The position numbers were made by a program, and so were the translations under genes. From JABCPE02 sp963516675 (GTDB lineage: Bacteria; Bacteroidota; Bacteroidia; Flavobacteriales; Weeksellaceae): DNA of 64,000 bases. Positions 43,464-52,562 of the stretch are shown here, one piece after another; within the stretch, counting starts at the first letter, position 1, and the number at the start of each line of letters is the position of its first letter. The stretch is from the NCBI GenBank assembly GCA_963516675.1, contig CAUQBH010000002.1, positions 1 to 64,000 on the forward strand. Direction: 5' to 3'. Below the pieces are notes generated by a model. The model saw nothing but the letters and a program-made list of their open reading frames with translations. It did not search any database and was not told the DNA's origin.

Positions 43464-45116
43464 ATGTTTAACATTGAAAGCCTACAGTCAAAATCTACAA
43501 CAGAATTGACTAAAATTTGTAAAGATTTAGGCATTAAAGTAGCAAGAAACAGCACAGAAAATGATAAGGTTTTCGCTATTCTTGACTTTCAAGCTGCAAA
43601 TCCCAAAGTAGCAAAGGAGTACTATAATGCAACTGAAGAAAAATCTGAGAACACCACTGAAAACCAAACTCCAGAGAAAAAAACTACTAAAAGAAAAAGA
43701 GTAGAAAAACCAGAAGAAGAAAATATTTCGGACAAAAAAGAAGAAACAGAATCAAAAACCGAAAAACCTGCAAAAGAGGAGAAAAAAACTACTCCAAAAG
43801 CCAAAAAATCTCCTAAAAATACAAAAGAAAAAGAAGCTAATGCTCCAGCTTCGGCAGTAGAGGAAAATATTTCGGAAGAGAAAAACAATGAAGGAGAAAA
43901 ACTTCTAAAAAAGAAAAACAAACAAAAAGAAAACTCAAAACAACCAGAAAACAAAGAACCCGAAAACGAAGAGCAAAATCCTCCTAAAAAGGAATTTAAT
44001 TTTGACAATATTGTAATCGTAGAGGGTGTTTTAGAGATTCTTCCTGATAACTATGGATTCCTCCGTTCTTCGGATTTTAATTATATTTCTTCCCCAGATG
44101 ATGTATTTGTCTCCACCAATCAAATCAGAAACTATGGTCTAAAAACTGGTGATACCGTGAAAGGTATCGTCCGACTTCCAAAAGAAGGAGAAAAATATTT
44201 TTCGCTCCAAAAAGCATTAGAAGTAAATGGCAGAGACCTGCATTTCATCAAAGACAGAGTAGCTTTTGAATATCTTACTCCGCTATTCCCACAAGAGAAA
44301 TTTAATTTAGCTGGAAAAAATTCCACCCTTTCTACCAGAATAGTAGATCTATTCGCTCCAATAGGAAAAGGACAAAGAGCAATGATAGTAGCCCAGCCTA
44401 AAACAGGGAAAACTATGCTCCTGAAAGACATTGCCAATTCCATTTCGGCAAATCACCCAGAAGCCTATATGATGATTCTTCTGATAGATGAAAGACCAGA
44501 GGAAGTAACTGATATGCAGCGAAGTGTGAATGCAGAAGTAATCGCTTCTACCTTTGATGAAGCGGCAGAAAAACATGTAAAAGTGGCCAATCTGGTTCTG
44601 TCAAAAGCCCAAAGAATGGTAGAGTGCGGACATGATGTGGTAATTTTACTAGATTCTATCACTCGTCTGGCAAGAGCCTATAACACGGTAACACCTGCCT
44701 CTGGGAAAATCCTCTCTGGTGGGGTAGATGCCAATGCACTGCACAAACCAAAAAGATTTTTCGGAGCGGCTAGGAAAATAGAAGGCGGCGGTTCTTTGAC
44801 CATCATCGCTACAGCTCTGATAGATACAGGTTCTAAAATGGATGAGGTGATTTTTGAAGAATTCAAAGGAACAGGAAACATGGAACTCCTGCTGGATAGA
44901 AAAATTGCCAATAAAAGGGTTTTCCCTGCAGTGGATTTGGTGGCTTCCAGCACGAGAAGAGACGACCTGCTTCATGATGAAACTACTCAGCAGAGAATGT
45001 GGATTCTGAGAAAATATCTTTCTGATATGAATCCTGTAGAAGCTATGGAATTTGTAGAAAAACAAATGAAAGCAACTCTGAACAACGAAGAATTCCTAAT
45101 GTCTATGAACAAATAA
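43464..45116 (+). CDS. rho: transcription termination factor Rho with charged N-terminal insertion
   Basis: 550 residues against about 420 in E. coli. The Rho_N helical domain (MFNIESLQSKSTTELTKIC) is followed by an insertion at about 57-178, almost only Lys, Glu, Thr, Pro and Asn, then the cold-shock RNA-binding domain (GVLEILPDNYGFLRS) and the RecA-like ATPase. Walker A is QPKTGKTML near 312, and Walker B is VILLDSITRLARAYN. The Q-loop (GGGSLTIIATAL) is intact. Hexameric RNA helicase that ends transcripts; the disordered insertion is a Bacteroidota trait and likely binds RNA. Confidence 0.97.
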   Translation: MFNIESLQSKSTTELTKICKDLGIKVARNSTENDKVFAILDFQAANPKVAKEYYNATEEKSENTTENQTPEKKTTKRKRVEKPEEENISDKKEETESKTEKPAKEEKKTTPKAKKSPKNTKEKEANAPASAVEENISEEKNNEGEKLLKKKNKQKENSKQPENKEPENEEQNPPKKEFNFDNIVIVEGVLEILPDNYGFLRSSDFNYISSPDDVFVSTNQIRNYGLKTGDTVKGIVRLPKEGEKYFSLQKALEVNGRDLHFIKDRVAFEYLTPLFPQEKFNLAGKNSTLSTRIVDLFAPIGKGQRAMIVAQPKTGKTMLLKDIANSISANHPEAYMMILLIDERPEEVTDMQRSVNAEVIASTFDEAAEKHVKVANLVLSKAQRMVECGHDVVILLDSITRLARAYNTVTPASGKILSGGVDANALHKPKRFFGAARKIEGGGSLTIIATALIDTGSKMDEVIFEEFKGTGNMELLLDRKIANKRVFPAVDLVASSTRRDDLLHDETTQQRMWILRKYLSDMNPVEAMEFVEKQMKATLNNEEFLMSMNK

Positions 45117-45146
45117 AAAAACCTCGGAAATTCCGAGGTTTTTCGT
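45117..45146 (+). terminator. terminator after rho
   Basis: 13-bp stem (45117-45129 with 45131-45143), GC-rich core CCTCGG and T-rich tail. It directly follows the rho stop codon, before the convergent tannase-like gene. Confidence 0.9.
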
Positions 45147-45157
45147 TTTTAGAAGTT

Positions 45158-46666
45158 TTATTTTGTTGAGATTTTGTCCATCCATTCGAAAAGTTCTTCC
45201 AAATCATAGTCGCCTCTGTGTACTATGTCCCAAGGCATAGCAAAATCTACAGTTTTTTTATGATTTCTAAGAGTAGTCGCTAGAATTGTAGAAATCGCAA
45301 GGGAAGTATCCGCATCTTTGGCGCCGTGTCTTATTCTCCAGTTTTGAGTGGAGGTGTTTTTAATGAAATTCATCGGATTCATCATTTTTACGATATCCGC
45401 ATCCGCCATTTGGGCTTTTGTATATTCATATGTTCTGGCTCCACCTTCGACAGGATATTCCGTTATGAAAAACTTGGCTGTATTATTATCGAAAGAAAAT
45501 TTTGTAAAGTGCTTATTATCAACCGTTAAATCTCCAAACAAATTGTTTTCTCCAGCAGATAAATCCAAGGCATCAAACGCAGGAGCGGATTTACTTCTAG
45601 AAAGATATTCTTTGGAATAAGTTTTAAAATCCAGCCCTACTACTTTTTTATTTTTAAACTCAAGCCAAGAATATTTACTCAAATCATTTCCTTCCGAGAT
45701 GGCTTTATTTGCTGAATTTATCACAAATTTTTTCACATATTCTTTGAATGTTCCTTCTCCTTTATCATTGAGCATCAATGTTTTTCCGTTTTCATCTTTT
45801 AGTTTTAAGGAATTGACATATTTGGGAAACATGGAAGCTAATTTGGGCTGAACAGCGATTTGTTCCTCAGTCAAGGTTTCTGTGAATATCTCAATATAAC
45901 CAGGATGGACAAGATTTATTACCTTATAATCCTTCACATGTCCATACTGCCATTCGTAGGCTGCATCAGCATTGTCAAGATTGGTAATTGGGCAATAGGC
46001 AGAGACCGCAAAAATATCATCTCTCGCAGCAGCAGCGCCTAATTCATTCAAGTAAGAATGATAAATTTTCTGATTTCCACTCGCTCCCAAAAGCGCTGAA
46101 AGGGCTCCGCCTGCGCTTGTCCCGTTAGAAATGATTTTTTCGGCATTACCCGGCATTATTTTATCATTAAATCTAAGATACCTCACCGCCGCCTTTAAAT
46201 CTACTATCGCAGCAGGAGCTTTGCCAATGTATTGTGCTTTATCATTAGTAAGTTTACGCCCTCTTGCTCCTGGAGATGCCACTACATAGCCTTTGGACAG
46301 GGCGACAAGGATAGCATTGTCCTTGCCTGTTCTTCGGTCTTTTATTGGCTCTCCTGCTTGTGAGGACATATATCTACCTACATCATTTGGGAGGAAAATA
46401 GGCGCTGTATCAGCATTATACTTTCTGATGTTTTTTCCCTCGTAGTATTCCACAGGGATATAAATGTTCATACTCTGATATCGTACATCCACAGGATGGC
46501 TGACATAGACTACATCTTCGTAAGCTCTGAAAGAAATTTCTTTTCCTGCGACCTGAGCCGTTTCTACAGTGTATTTTTCTGAATCAAAATTCAGAGAATA
46601 CTCTTTGGACTGGGCGTGCATCATAGAAGCCACCACTGCCATAATTCCTATTGCTGTTTTTTTCAT
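45158..46666 (-). CDS. tannase subtype B-like secreted alpha/beta hydrolase
   Basis: 502 residues with a signal peptide (ending SMMHAQ). The catalytic serine lies in SNGTSAGGALSALLGASGN, and PAAIVDLKAAVRYLRFNDKIMPG precedes it, both typical of subtype B tannases and related feruloyl-esterase-like enzymes. The large lid region (LNELGAAAARDDIFAV, LDNADAAYEWQYGH) is also like that family. Tannases release gallic acid from gallate esters; here the true ester substrate is unknown. No type IX secretion C-terminal domain is seen, so it is probably periplasmic. Monocistronic. Confidence 0.85.
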   Translation of the reverse strand: MKKTAIGIMAVVASMMHAQSKEYSLNFDSEKYTVETAQVAGKEISFRAYEDVVYVSHPVDVRYQSMNIYIPVEYYEGKNIRKYNADTAPIFLPNDVGRYMSSQAGEPIKDRRTGKDNAILVALSKGYVVASPGARGRKLTNDKAQYIGKAPAAIVDLKAAVRYLRFNDKIMPGNAEKIISNGTSAGGALSALLGASGNQKIYHSYLNELGAAAARDDIFAVSAYCPITNLDNADAAYEWQYGHVKDYKVINLVHPGYIEIFTETLTEEQIAVQPKLASMFPKYVNSLKLKDENGKTLMLNDKGEGTFKEYVKKFVINSANKAISEGNDLSKYSWLEFKNKKVVGLDFKTYSKEYLSRSKSAPAFDALDLSAGENNLFGDLTVDNKHFTKFSFDNNTAKFFITEYPVEGGARTYEYTKAQMADADIVKMMNPMNFIKNTSTQNWRIRHGAKDADTSLAISTILATTLRNHKKTVDFAMPWDIVHRGDYDLEELFEWMDKISTK

Positions 46667-46792
46667 TTGACTAATTTTTCATATAAATATAATTAAAAAA
46701 TTCTACTTAAAATTTATCTCAAAGTTAGTGGATATATTTCAATCATTGATAAAATCTCTTGGGAAAATTGATTATAATATTTGATTTTTATT

Positions 46793-46800
46793 TACTTTTG
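46793..46800 (+). promoter_or_regulatory. sod promoter -7 element (TACTTTTG)
   Basis: Exact TAnnTTTG match 25 bases upstream of the superoxide dismutase ATG, with a TTG at 46768-46770 as a possible -33 element. Confidence 0.6.
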
Positions 46801-46825
46801 GCGGAATTTTTAAATAGAATATATT

Positions 46826-47419
46826 ATGTCATTTAACTTACCTAAACTAGATTATGCATACGATGCACTAGAACCTATAATAGATGCCAAAACTATGGAA
46901 ATCCACCATACCAAGCATCATCAGGCGTATATAGATAATCTTAATAAAGCCATAGAGGGAACCAACCTAGAAGGGAAAAGCATAGAAGAAATCTGTAAAG
47001 CAGCAGAAGCACCTGCGCTGAGAAACAATGGAGGAGGGCACTACAATCACTCTCTTTTCTGGGAAATTCTAACTCCCAATGGAGCTAAAGAACCTGTGGG
47101 AAATGTGAAAAAAGTGATAGAAAACTACGGAGGTTTTGAGAAATTCAAAGCTGATTTTTCAGAGGCTGCTAAGACAAGATTCGGTTCTGGATGGGCTTGG
47201 CTGTGTAAGAAAGCAAACGGCGAAGTAGAAATCTGTTCCACTCCGAATCAGGACAACCCACTGATGCCGAATGCTGGCTGCTCGGGAACGCCTATTCTAG
47301 GAATAGATGTCTGGGAACATGCATATTATCTAAATTACCAAAACAGAAGACCAGACTACATCAGTGCATTTTTTGAAGTGATTAACTGGGACAAAGTAGA
47401 GGAACTTTACAACAAATAA
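46826..47419 (+). CDS. iron/manganese superoxide dismutase
   Basis: 197 residues. It dismutes superoxide in the cytoplasm. The four metal ligands are seen: His in IHHTKHH near 26, His in GGHYNHSLFW near 75, Asp and His in DVWEHAYYLNY near 158-162. GSGWAWLC with NAGCSGTPILGID leaves the choice of iron, manganese or cambialistic use open. Monocistronic, with its own promoter and terminator. Confidence 0.96.
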   Translation: MSFNLPKLDYAYDALEPIIDAKTMEIHHTKHHQAYIDNLNKAIEGTNLEGKSIEEICKAAEAPALRNNGGGHYNHSLFWEILTPNGAKEPVGNVKKVIENYGGFEKFKADFSEAAKTRFGSGWAWLCKKANGEVEICSTPNQDNPLMPNAGCSGTPILGIDVWEHAYYLNYQNRRPDYISAFFEVINWDKVEELYNK

Positions 47420-47425
47420 AAAAGT

Positions 47426-47470
47426 AAAAATTGGGATGAATTTTATATGAATTTGTTCCAATTTTTTTAT
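47426..47470 (+). terminator. terminator after sod
   Basis: AAAAATTGG (47426-47434) pairs with CCAATTTTT (47458-47466), inner GAAT pairs add to the stem, then a T run. Confidence 0.75.
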
Positions 47471-47495
47471 TAAATTTAAACAAAAATTTATTGTA

Positions 47496-48203
47496 ATGAA
47501 AAATAAGATTTATTTTTGGATGATAGGTCTAGTGATGACCTTGGTTTCGTGTAATGTAACCGCTGATATTACCCTGCACAAAGACAAAACACAGAGTATA
47601 GTGATGGACATCGATGGGAAAGAAGCAGCGAAAATCTTTAAAGATGAGAATAAGAAGGGTAAGAAAGATAAAGATGACCTCCCAAAAGAATGGACCAGCT
47701 TGTATGAGATGAACCTAAAAAAGGATAAAAAAGAAAGAATCACCGCTCCAGACACCATAGCAGTAATGAAAAAAATATATGTAAAAGGCAGCTATGATAA
47801 GGATGATCTGACAGATATTTCCTTTAAAACTGATAAACTGACTAATAAAGAATTGTCCATTATGTTCAATAAAAAAGAGGAAAAATCCTTACCAATTCTT
47901 GATTTGTTCTCCAAAAATGAATGGGACGGGAAAACCCTGAAAATAAACACTTCTGTATTAAATGATATACTCATCAAAAAAAATAAAGATCAAGAATCTG
48001 ATTTAGATTGGATGATATTTACTAAAGACTATCGGGTAACTTTCCATTTCAATTCGGAAATAAAGAAAATAGAAGGAAAACATGATTTGGTAAGAAAAGT
48101 AAATAACAACATGGTAGAAATAAAGTTTAATATAGATGATGTAAGGAAAAAAGGATTTAAATTCAAGAACAATGATTCTTTTATAACAATTACTACGAAA
48201 TAA
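47496..48203 (+). CDS. putative lipoprotein, 235 aa
   Basis: Signal with LVSC (Cys19) and NVTADITLHKDKTQSIVMDIDG behind it. The rest is rich in Lys and Asp with alternating hydrophobic residues, which suggests a beta-sandwich periplasmic or outer-membrane lipoprotein. Lys-rich low-complexity at about 52-63 (NKKGKKDKDD). Not a family I can name. It ends directly before the gene-free segment with the DnaA boxes. Confidence 0.8.
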   Translation: MKNKIYFWMIGLVMTLVSCNVTADITLHKDKTQSIVMDIDGKEAAKIFKDENKKGKKDKDDLPKEWTSLYEMNLKKDKKERITAPDTIAVMKKIYVKGSYDKDDLTDISFKTDKLTNKELSIMFNKKEEKSLPILDLFSKNEWDGKTLKINTSVLNDILIKKNKDQESDLDWMIFTKDYRVTFHFNSEIKKIEGKHDLVRKVNNNMVEIKFNIDDVRKKGFKFKNNDSFITITTK

Positions 48204-48752
48204 AAACCAAGCTAAATAGGTACTTTTCATCAGGTTCAGCTTCAAAAACTGAATCTTATTTTTTTATTAACAATGTCTGTGGCTAATGAGGAAAAACTAT
48301 CTTTATTCCATGTGGAAAACTTCCAAGAAAAAACATTTTGAAATCCGAAATAAAATTCTAATGAGAAAAATTTTCCCACAAGTCAAGAATTATTTTCAAA
48401 TAAAAACATTTGTTTTTTAATAGGCTTATTCACATTACACTTGGTCACATTGTCTTTATTTCAGACTTATTCACGAATGTTGATAAGCTGTTTTATAAAT
48501 TTATAATCAATGCTTTATGATGTGAATTATCTATGAATTTCAGCTAAAATATTTGTGCTAAACTTTCATAAAAAATTTATCCACTAAACCCAGCTCTATA
48601 ACAATATACATCATATATCTTTTTTAAATTAAATAGAAAAAATGAATATTGTGATAGTGTGTTGATTGGGGAATTTTTTGTTGGCTAAAATTTTTATTGG
48701 ACAGATTAAAAATTTAACTTTGCAGAAAGTAATCAAATAAAAATATATACAT
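48204..48752. other. gene-free 549-bp segment, candidate replication origin (oriC)
   Basis: No convincing gene on either strand. Between 48278 and 48585 there are seven 9-mers close to the DnaA box TTATNCACA: 48426-48434 (+, exact); one mismatch each at 48278-48286 (-), 48311-48319 (-), 48467-48475 (+), 48478-48486 (-), 48521-48529 (-) and 48577-48585 (+). Just after them, 48597-48652 is almost only A and T, suitable as a DNA-unwinding element. The pgk promoter lies at the far end. Two parS-like sites sit 4 and 6 kb downstream around mnmG. The origin call is an inference from these signs; dnaA itself is not in the window, which is common in Bacteroidota. Confidence 0.6.
48715..48722 (+). promoter_or_regulatory. 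pgk promoter -7 element (TAACTTTG)
   Basis: TAnnTTTG match 30 bases before the pgk ATG, at the downstream end of the candidate origin. Confidence 0.55.
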
Positions 48753-49943
48753 ATGAAAACGATTAAACAATTTGATTTTTCTGGTAAAAAAGCCTTGGTA
48801 AGAGTAGACTTCAATGTCCCTCAGGATGAAAACCTAAAGGTAACGGATAATACCAGAATCACGGCTGTGAAACCTACTATTGAAAAAATTCTTTCCGATG
48901 GCGGTTCGGTTATCCTGATGACCCACCTTGGACGACCAAAAGGAGAGAAAAATGATAAATACTCACTAAAACATATTCTTCCTGAGATAGAAAATATTTT
49001 GGGTAAATCGGTGAAGTTCGCTGAGGACTGCATCGGAGAAGAGGCTGTAAAACTGGCTTCTGAGCTGAAAAGTGGAGAAATCCTTTTATTAGAAAACCTT
49101 AGATTCTATAACGAGGAAGAAAAAGGAGACAAAGCATTTGCAGAAAAGTTAGCCAAGTTAGGCGATGCGTATGTGAATGATGCCTTCGGTACGGCTCATA
49201 GGGCACATGCTTCTACGGCTGTTATCGCTGAGTTTTTCCCTCAAACTAAATTTTTCGGGCTGCTTATGGCGAAAGAATTGGAAGCGATAGATAAAGTCCT
49301 TCACTCTGGAGAAAAGCCTATCACAGCGATACTTGGAGGTTCTAAAGTTTCCACTAAAATTACGATTATAGAAAACATTTTGCCAGTGGTGGATAATCTG
49401 ATTATTGGTGGAGGAATGGCTTTCACTTTTATCAAAGCGCAGGGCGGAAATGTAGGAAATTCTTTGGTGGAAGATGACAAGCTGGATTTGGCTTTAGAAA
49501 TTTTAGAAAAAGCTAAAAATCAGAATGTTAAAGTATATATTCCTGTGGATGTTATCGCAGCGAAAGAGTTTAACAATGATGCCGAAAGAAAAGAAGTGGC
49601 AGCAAATGAAATTCCAGACGGCTGGATGGGACTGGATGTAGGAAGCGAGTCACAAAAGATAAATAAAGATGTGATTATGAGTTCCAAAACTATTCTTTGG
49701 AATGGTCCTTTGGGAGTTTTTGAAATGTCTAATTTTGCTGAAGGAACTAAGGCTCTGGGAGACAGCATAGCAGAGGCTACTAAGTCTGGTGCGTTTTCTC
49801 TCGTAGGGGGAGGGGACAGCGTGGCATTCGTGAAGCAGTTTGGCTACGCAGATAAGGTTTCTTATGTATCTACAGGGGGTGGAGCGATGCTGGAAAGCCT
49901 TGAGGGACTGGAGCTTCCAGGAGTATCAGCTATTAACAAATAA
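48753..49943 (+). CDS. pgk: phosphoglycerate kinase
   Basis: 396 residues, normal length. It transfers phosphate from 1,3-bisphosphoglycerate to ADP in glycolysis. KKALVRVDFNVPQD (about 10-23) with the substrate-binding VDFNVP motif, MTHLGRPKGEKN, LLLENLRFYNEEEKGD, GGSKVSTKI and the C-terminal SLVGGGDSVAFVKQFG are all present. Monocistronic with terminator. Confidence 0.98.
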   Translation: MKTIKQFDFSGKKALVRVDFNVPQDENLKVTDNTRITAVKPTIEKILSDGGSVILMTHLGRPKGEKNDKYSLKHILPEIENILGKSVKFAEDCIGEEAVKLASELKSGEILLLENLRFYNEEEKGDKAFAEKLAKLGDAYVNDAFGTAHRAHASTAVIAEFFPQTKFFGLLMAKELEAIDKVLHSGEKPITAILGGSKVSTKITIIENILPVVDNLIIGGGMAFTFIKAQGGNVGNSLVEDDKLDLALEILEKAKNQNVKVYIPVDVIAAKEFNNDAERKEVAANEIPDGWMGLDVGSESQKINKDVIMSSKTILWNGPLGVFEMSNFAEGTKALGDSIAEATKSGAFSLVGGGDSVAFVKQFGYADKVSYVSTGGGAMLESLEGLELPGVSAINK

Positions 49944-49956
49944 TTGTAATTATAAA

Positions 49957-49993
49957 AAGAAGCGAACTCTAAATTTTAGGGTTCGCTTTTTTA
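49957..49993 (+). terminator. terminator after pgk
   Basis: AAGCGAAC (49960-49967) pairs with GTTCGCTT (49981-49988), inner TAA/TTA pairs extend it, followed by a T run. Confidence 0.88.
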
Positions 49994-50035
49994 TGAATAT
50001 TTTTAAGTAAAATATTTTATATATATGAAAATTTA

Positions 50036-50848
50036 TTAAGTACAATCCCAATTGTACATTACATCATCAAACTGGCATTTTGCCAAATCTTCTGGGTTTA
50101 TAAAGAAGTTAGCCACGCCACAATCGCCCCATATAATCTCTACATCTTCTATTTCATCAGAATCTATTTGAAGAAGAAGTAGGGTATGAGGGTCATTTTT
50201 TTTACGAGGATCATCTTGGGTGAAATAAGGATAACCACCAATCTTGTGCCCTGTGCTATCTAAATCACGAATAAAGTTAGCTTCATCAGGTAACTGATAT
50301 AGATACTCTATTTTGTCTGAAAAGGTTTCATTCCACTTTTCTATAAAAAGTTTTTGTGTGGAATATTCGTCCAATGAAAAAGTTTCAATTTCTTTGGTAA
50401 AATGTAAAGCAAACTGCAAATCAGCATCAAAAGGCAGATTGTCATTATCAAAAACATAGTCCTCTATAAAATCATCAGTGGACAAAGCTTCACTAATAGT
50501 AGGATAGTAGAGTACTCGCTTAAAATCATTACTGCAAGGATTGTCAAAGTCTAGCCCAAATAGATAATCTTCAGTATCTGCTATCCAGAACTGTAATAGA
50601 CCTTTTTTAGGATAGATATTGTTTTCGGGTAGTTGTTCACAGTTAATTTGTGCCAGCATAAAGAGTGGTTTGCCTTCAGCACTTGTAGGTAATGAGCCTC
50701 CTTTTGGGACATAGGGCATACCACCGAATTTACTATCGGTAAGTGCTAAACTATCAGATAAGAATAGTTTGATACGAATCATCTCCCGCTGTGTAGCAGC
50801 ATTAAGGTCAGCAACTAATTGCTCAATTTGTTCTTGTGTAGGAATCAT
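50036..50848 (-). CDS. DUF1963 (YwqG-like) protein
   Basis: 270 residues from the ATG at 50848. A TTG eight codons upstream is in frame but is part of the -7 element TAAATTTG (complement of 50870-50877), so it is not the start. The DUF1963 pattern includes SKFGGMPYVPKGGSLPTS, MLAQINCEQLPE, KKGLLQFWIA and KIGGYPYFTQDDPR with TLLLLQIDSDE. Proteins of this family are widespread and unstudied, and are often encoded near polymorphic-toxin immunity genes. The start is close behind mgtC-like gene 50885-51631. Confidence 0.9.
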   Translation of the reverse strand: MIPTQEQIEQLVADLNAATQREMIRIKLFLSDSLALTDSKFGGMPYVPKGGSLPTSAEGKPLFMLAQINCEQLPENNIYPKKGLLQFWIADTEDYLFGLDFDNPCSNDFKRVLYYPTISEALSTDDFIEDYVFDNDNLPFDADLQFALHFTKEIETFSLDEYSTQKLFIEKWNETFSDKIEYLYQLPDEANFIRDLDSTGHKIGGYPYFTQDDPRKKNDPHTLLLLQIDSDEIEDVEIIWGDCGVANFFINPEDLAKCQFDDVMYNWDCT

Positions 50849-50884
50849 TTTTATTATGTTTTTGATAGACAAATTTAAAAAATA

Positions 50885-51631
50885 TTAAAAACTCATATCT
50901 TTTACTGATTTTATATTATTTTTTGAAGAAAGAATAATTACGATTTCAACTATGTTGTTATTATTTTCTTCGGTGGTCGCATTGAATGTTATAATATTGT
51001 TTTTCAGGTTTTTATCAACTTTATTGATGATTATTTCTTTTTGTAGAAAAACTTCATAGCATTCAGAAATTATTTCTGAAACTTCAGTATTTTCATCAAT
51101 TTCAATTTCAAAAATAAGGTTAGAAGATTTTTTCATGAAAACAGTTTCTACCTTTTTCAGTGCTATCATGATGATGAGCATAAAAATAATGGCAATGAGT
51201 GCAATGTTATAAAATCCCCAGCCGATTCCTAAGCCTACGCAACCAGTTGCCCAGATTCCAGCCGCGGTGGTCAGTCCGCCCACTTCGCCTTTTTCTTTGA
51301 TGATGCTCCCAGCACCTAGGAAACCTATTCCACTGATAACCTGTGCCCCAAGACGCCCTAAGTCTGTTTTCATAATTGCAGCAAGACCTTTGAAATCTTT
51401 TTCAAAGCCGTAGATATTCAATCTTAGTTGATCTTGCACCATCGAAACTATCGCTGCACCGAAGCACACAAGAATGTAAGTTCTGAATCCAGCAGGTTTA
51501 TGTTTTCTTTCTCTTTCGATGCCGACAAGTCCTCCAAAAATGACAGCCAGTAGAAGTCGTAGAAAAACAACATCCACAGTCAGCTCTCCTACAAATTTAA
51601 TTTTTGATATGTTGCTAAAAAATTCAAACAT
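50885..51631 (-). CDS. MgtC/SapB family membrane protein
   Basis: 248 residues. Four to five N-terminal helices carry the MgtC signature: LLLAVIFGGLVGIERERKHKPAGFRTYILVCFGAAIVSM and ISGIGFLGAGSIIKEKGEVGGLTTAAGIWATGCVGLGIG. A C-terminal cytoplasmic ACT-like domain follows (about 165-248). MgtC proteins aid growth at low magnesium and inhibit the F-type ATP synthase in some pathogens; other members may be transporters. No PhoP-type regulation is visible. Confidence 0.93.
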   Translation of the reverse strand: MFEFFSNISKIKFVGELTVDVVFLRLLLAVIFGGLVGIERERKHKPAGFRTYILVCFGAAIVSMVQDQLRLNIYGFEKDFKGLAAIMKTDLGRLGAQVISGIGFLGAGSIIKEKGEVGGLTTAAGIWATGCVGLGIGWGFYNIALIAIIFMLIIMIALKKVETVFMKKSSNLIFEIEIDENTEVSEIISECYEVFLQKEIIINKVDKNLKNNIITFNATTEENNNNIVEIVIILSSKNNIKSVKDMSF

Positions 51632-51719
51632 GATATTTTATTTTTAAATTAAAAATTTTTTCAAAAAGTTATTTTTGAGTAAAAAATTGGCTTTAATAAA
51701 CCTATTAAAAATTTATTTT

Positions 51720-52544
51720 TTAAGTTTTTTCGATAATATATATCAAACTTGAAAATTCGCCCGTTTTTGATGCTTTAAAATTAGAAATCGCTCCATGAAT
51801 TGCTCCAAAAAGCCAAAAAAGAGGATTTTTCTTATATTTTTCACTTAGCATAGAGATATAATAAGAATCGAGCAGGAGAGGTTTTATTTTTCTGATTTTC
51901 CAATTTTCATTATTCATCAATTTTTCCATTCCTGATTTTGAGAAATGCCAAATGTGTCTTGGTACATCATAGGCAGCCCAAAATTCTTTGTATTTTTTTC
52001 CGTCATAGGAAGTATGGTTCGGAACGGCAATGATGAGAAGTCCATTTGGTTTTAATTTCTCATGAAAAATTTTCAGGTATTTTTCTCTTTCCTCTATATG
52101 CTCGAAAACATGCCATAGGGTGATAGCATCCAGACTTTTGTTTTCTATTTCTGTGAGTTCTGGATTGGAAATGAAAACTGTTTTTTCGGATTTTTGTTTT
52201 GCAAAATTTCTTGCATTTTCATTTGGTTCAAATCCGAAAGTGGTGTATTCGTTTTCTATAAATTTCACAAACTCTCCCGCGCCGCATCCGTAGTCTAATA
52301 TTTTCAGATGAGTTCCTATTTCATTCTTGATTATATTTTTTTTGTAATTAAGATTAAACTTCTGTAAAAATTTATATACTTTTTCTTTCAAACTTCCCGA
52401 ATCCTGATGATGCGAAATATAATTTTTGCTTTCATAATATTTACCTAAATCATCGGGCAGGGGAGAAGTTTTATAAATCCCTTGGATTTCTGTTTCTATA
52501 ATTTCAAATTCTTCCTGTGAGAGAAAGTGGTCTTTTATTTTCAT
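51720..52544 (-). CDS. class I SAM-dependent methyltransferase
   Basis: 274 residues with the SAM-binding motif ILDYGCGAGEFVKFIE (about 86-101) and LDAITLWHVFEHIEE. The C-terminal region GLLIIAVPNHTSYDGKKYKEFWAAYDVPRHIWHFS is typical of methyltransferase_23 type enzymes acting on small molecules or sugars. Substrate unknown. It is preceded by a parS-like palindrome. Confidence 0.9.
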   Translation of the reverse strand: MKIKDHFLSQEEFEIIETEIQGIYKTSPLPDDLGKYYESKNYISHHQDSGSLKEKVYKFLQKFNLNYKKNIIKNEIGTHLKILDYGCGAGEFVKFIENEYTTFGFEPNENARNFAKQKSEKTVFISNPELTEIENKSLDAITLWHVFEHIEEREKYLKIFHEKLKPNGLLIIAVPNHTSYDGKKYKEFWAAYDVPRHIWHFSKSGMEKLMNNENWKIRKIKPLLLDSYYISMLSEKYKKNPLFWLFGAIHGAISNFKASKTGEFSSLIYIIEKT

Positions 52545-52562
52545 TTTAATTTTTTATAAAAC

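Noticed and set aside
43622..44008. 128-codon minus-strand frame inside rho, rich in Ser and Phe.
   Set aside because: It is the antisense of the Lys/Glu-rich rho insertion; the composition is explained by that.
48629..48814. Minus-strand 61-codon frame overlapping the origin candidate and the pgk start.
   Set aside because: Low-complexity Phe/Ile/Lys translation, overlap with pgk on the other strand, no promoter.
50849..50872. TTG start eight codons upstream for the DUF1963 gene.
   Set aside because: The TTG is part of the -7 promoter element TAAATTTG; the ATG at 50848 is the sensible start.
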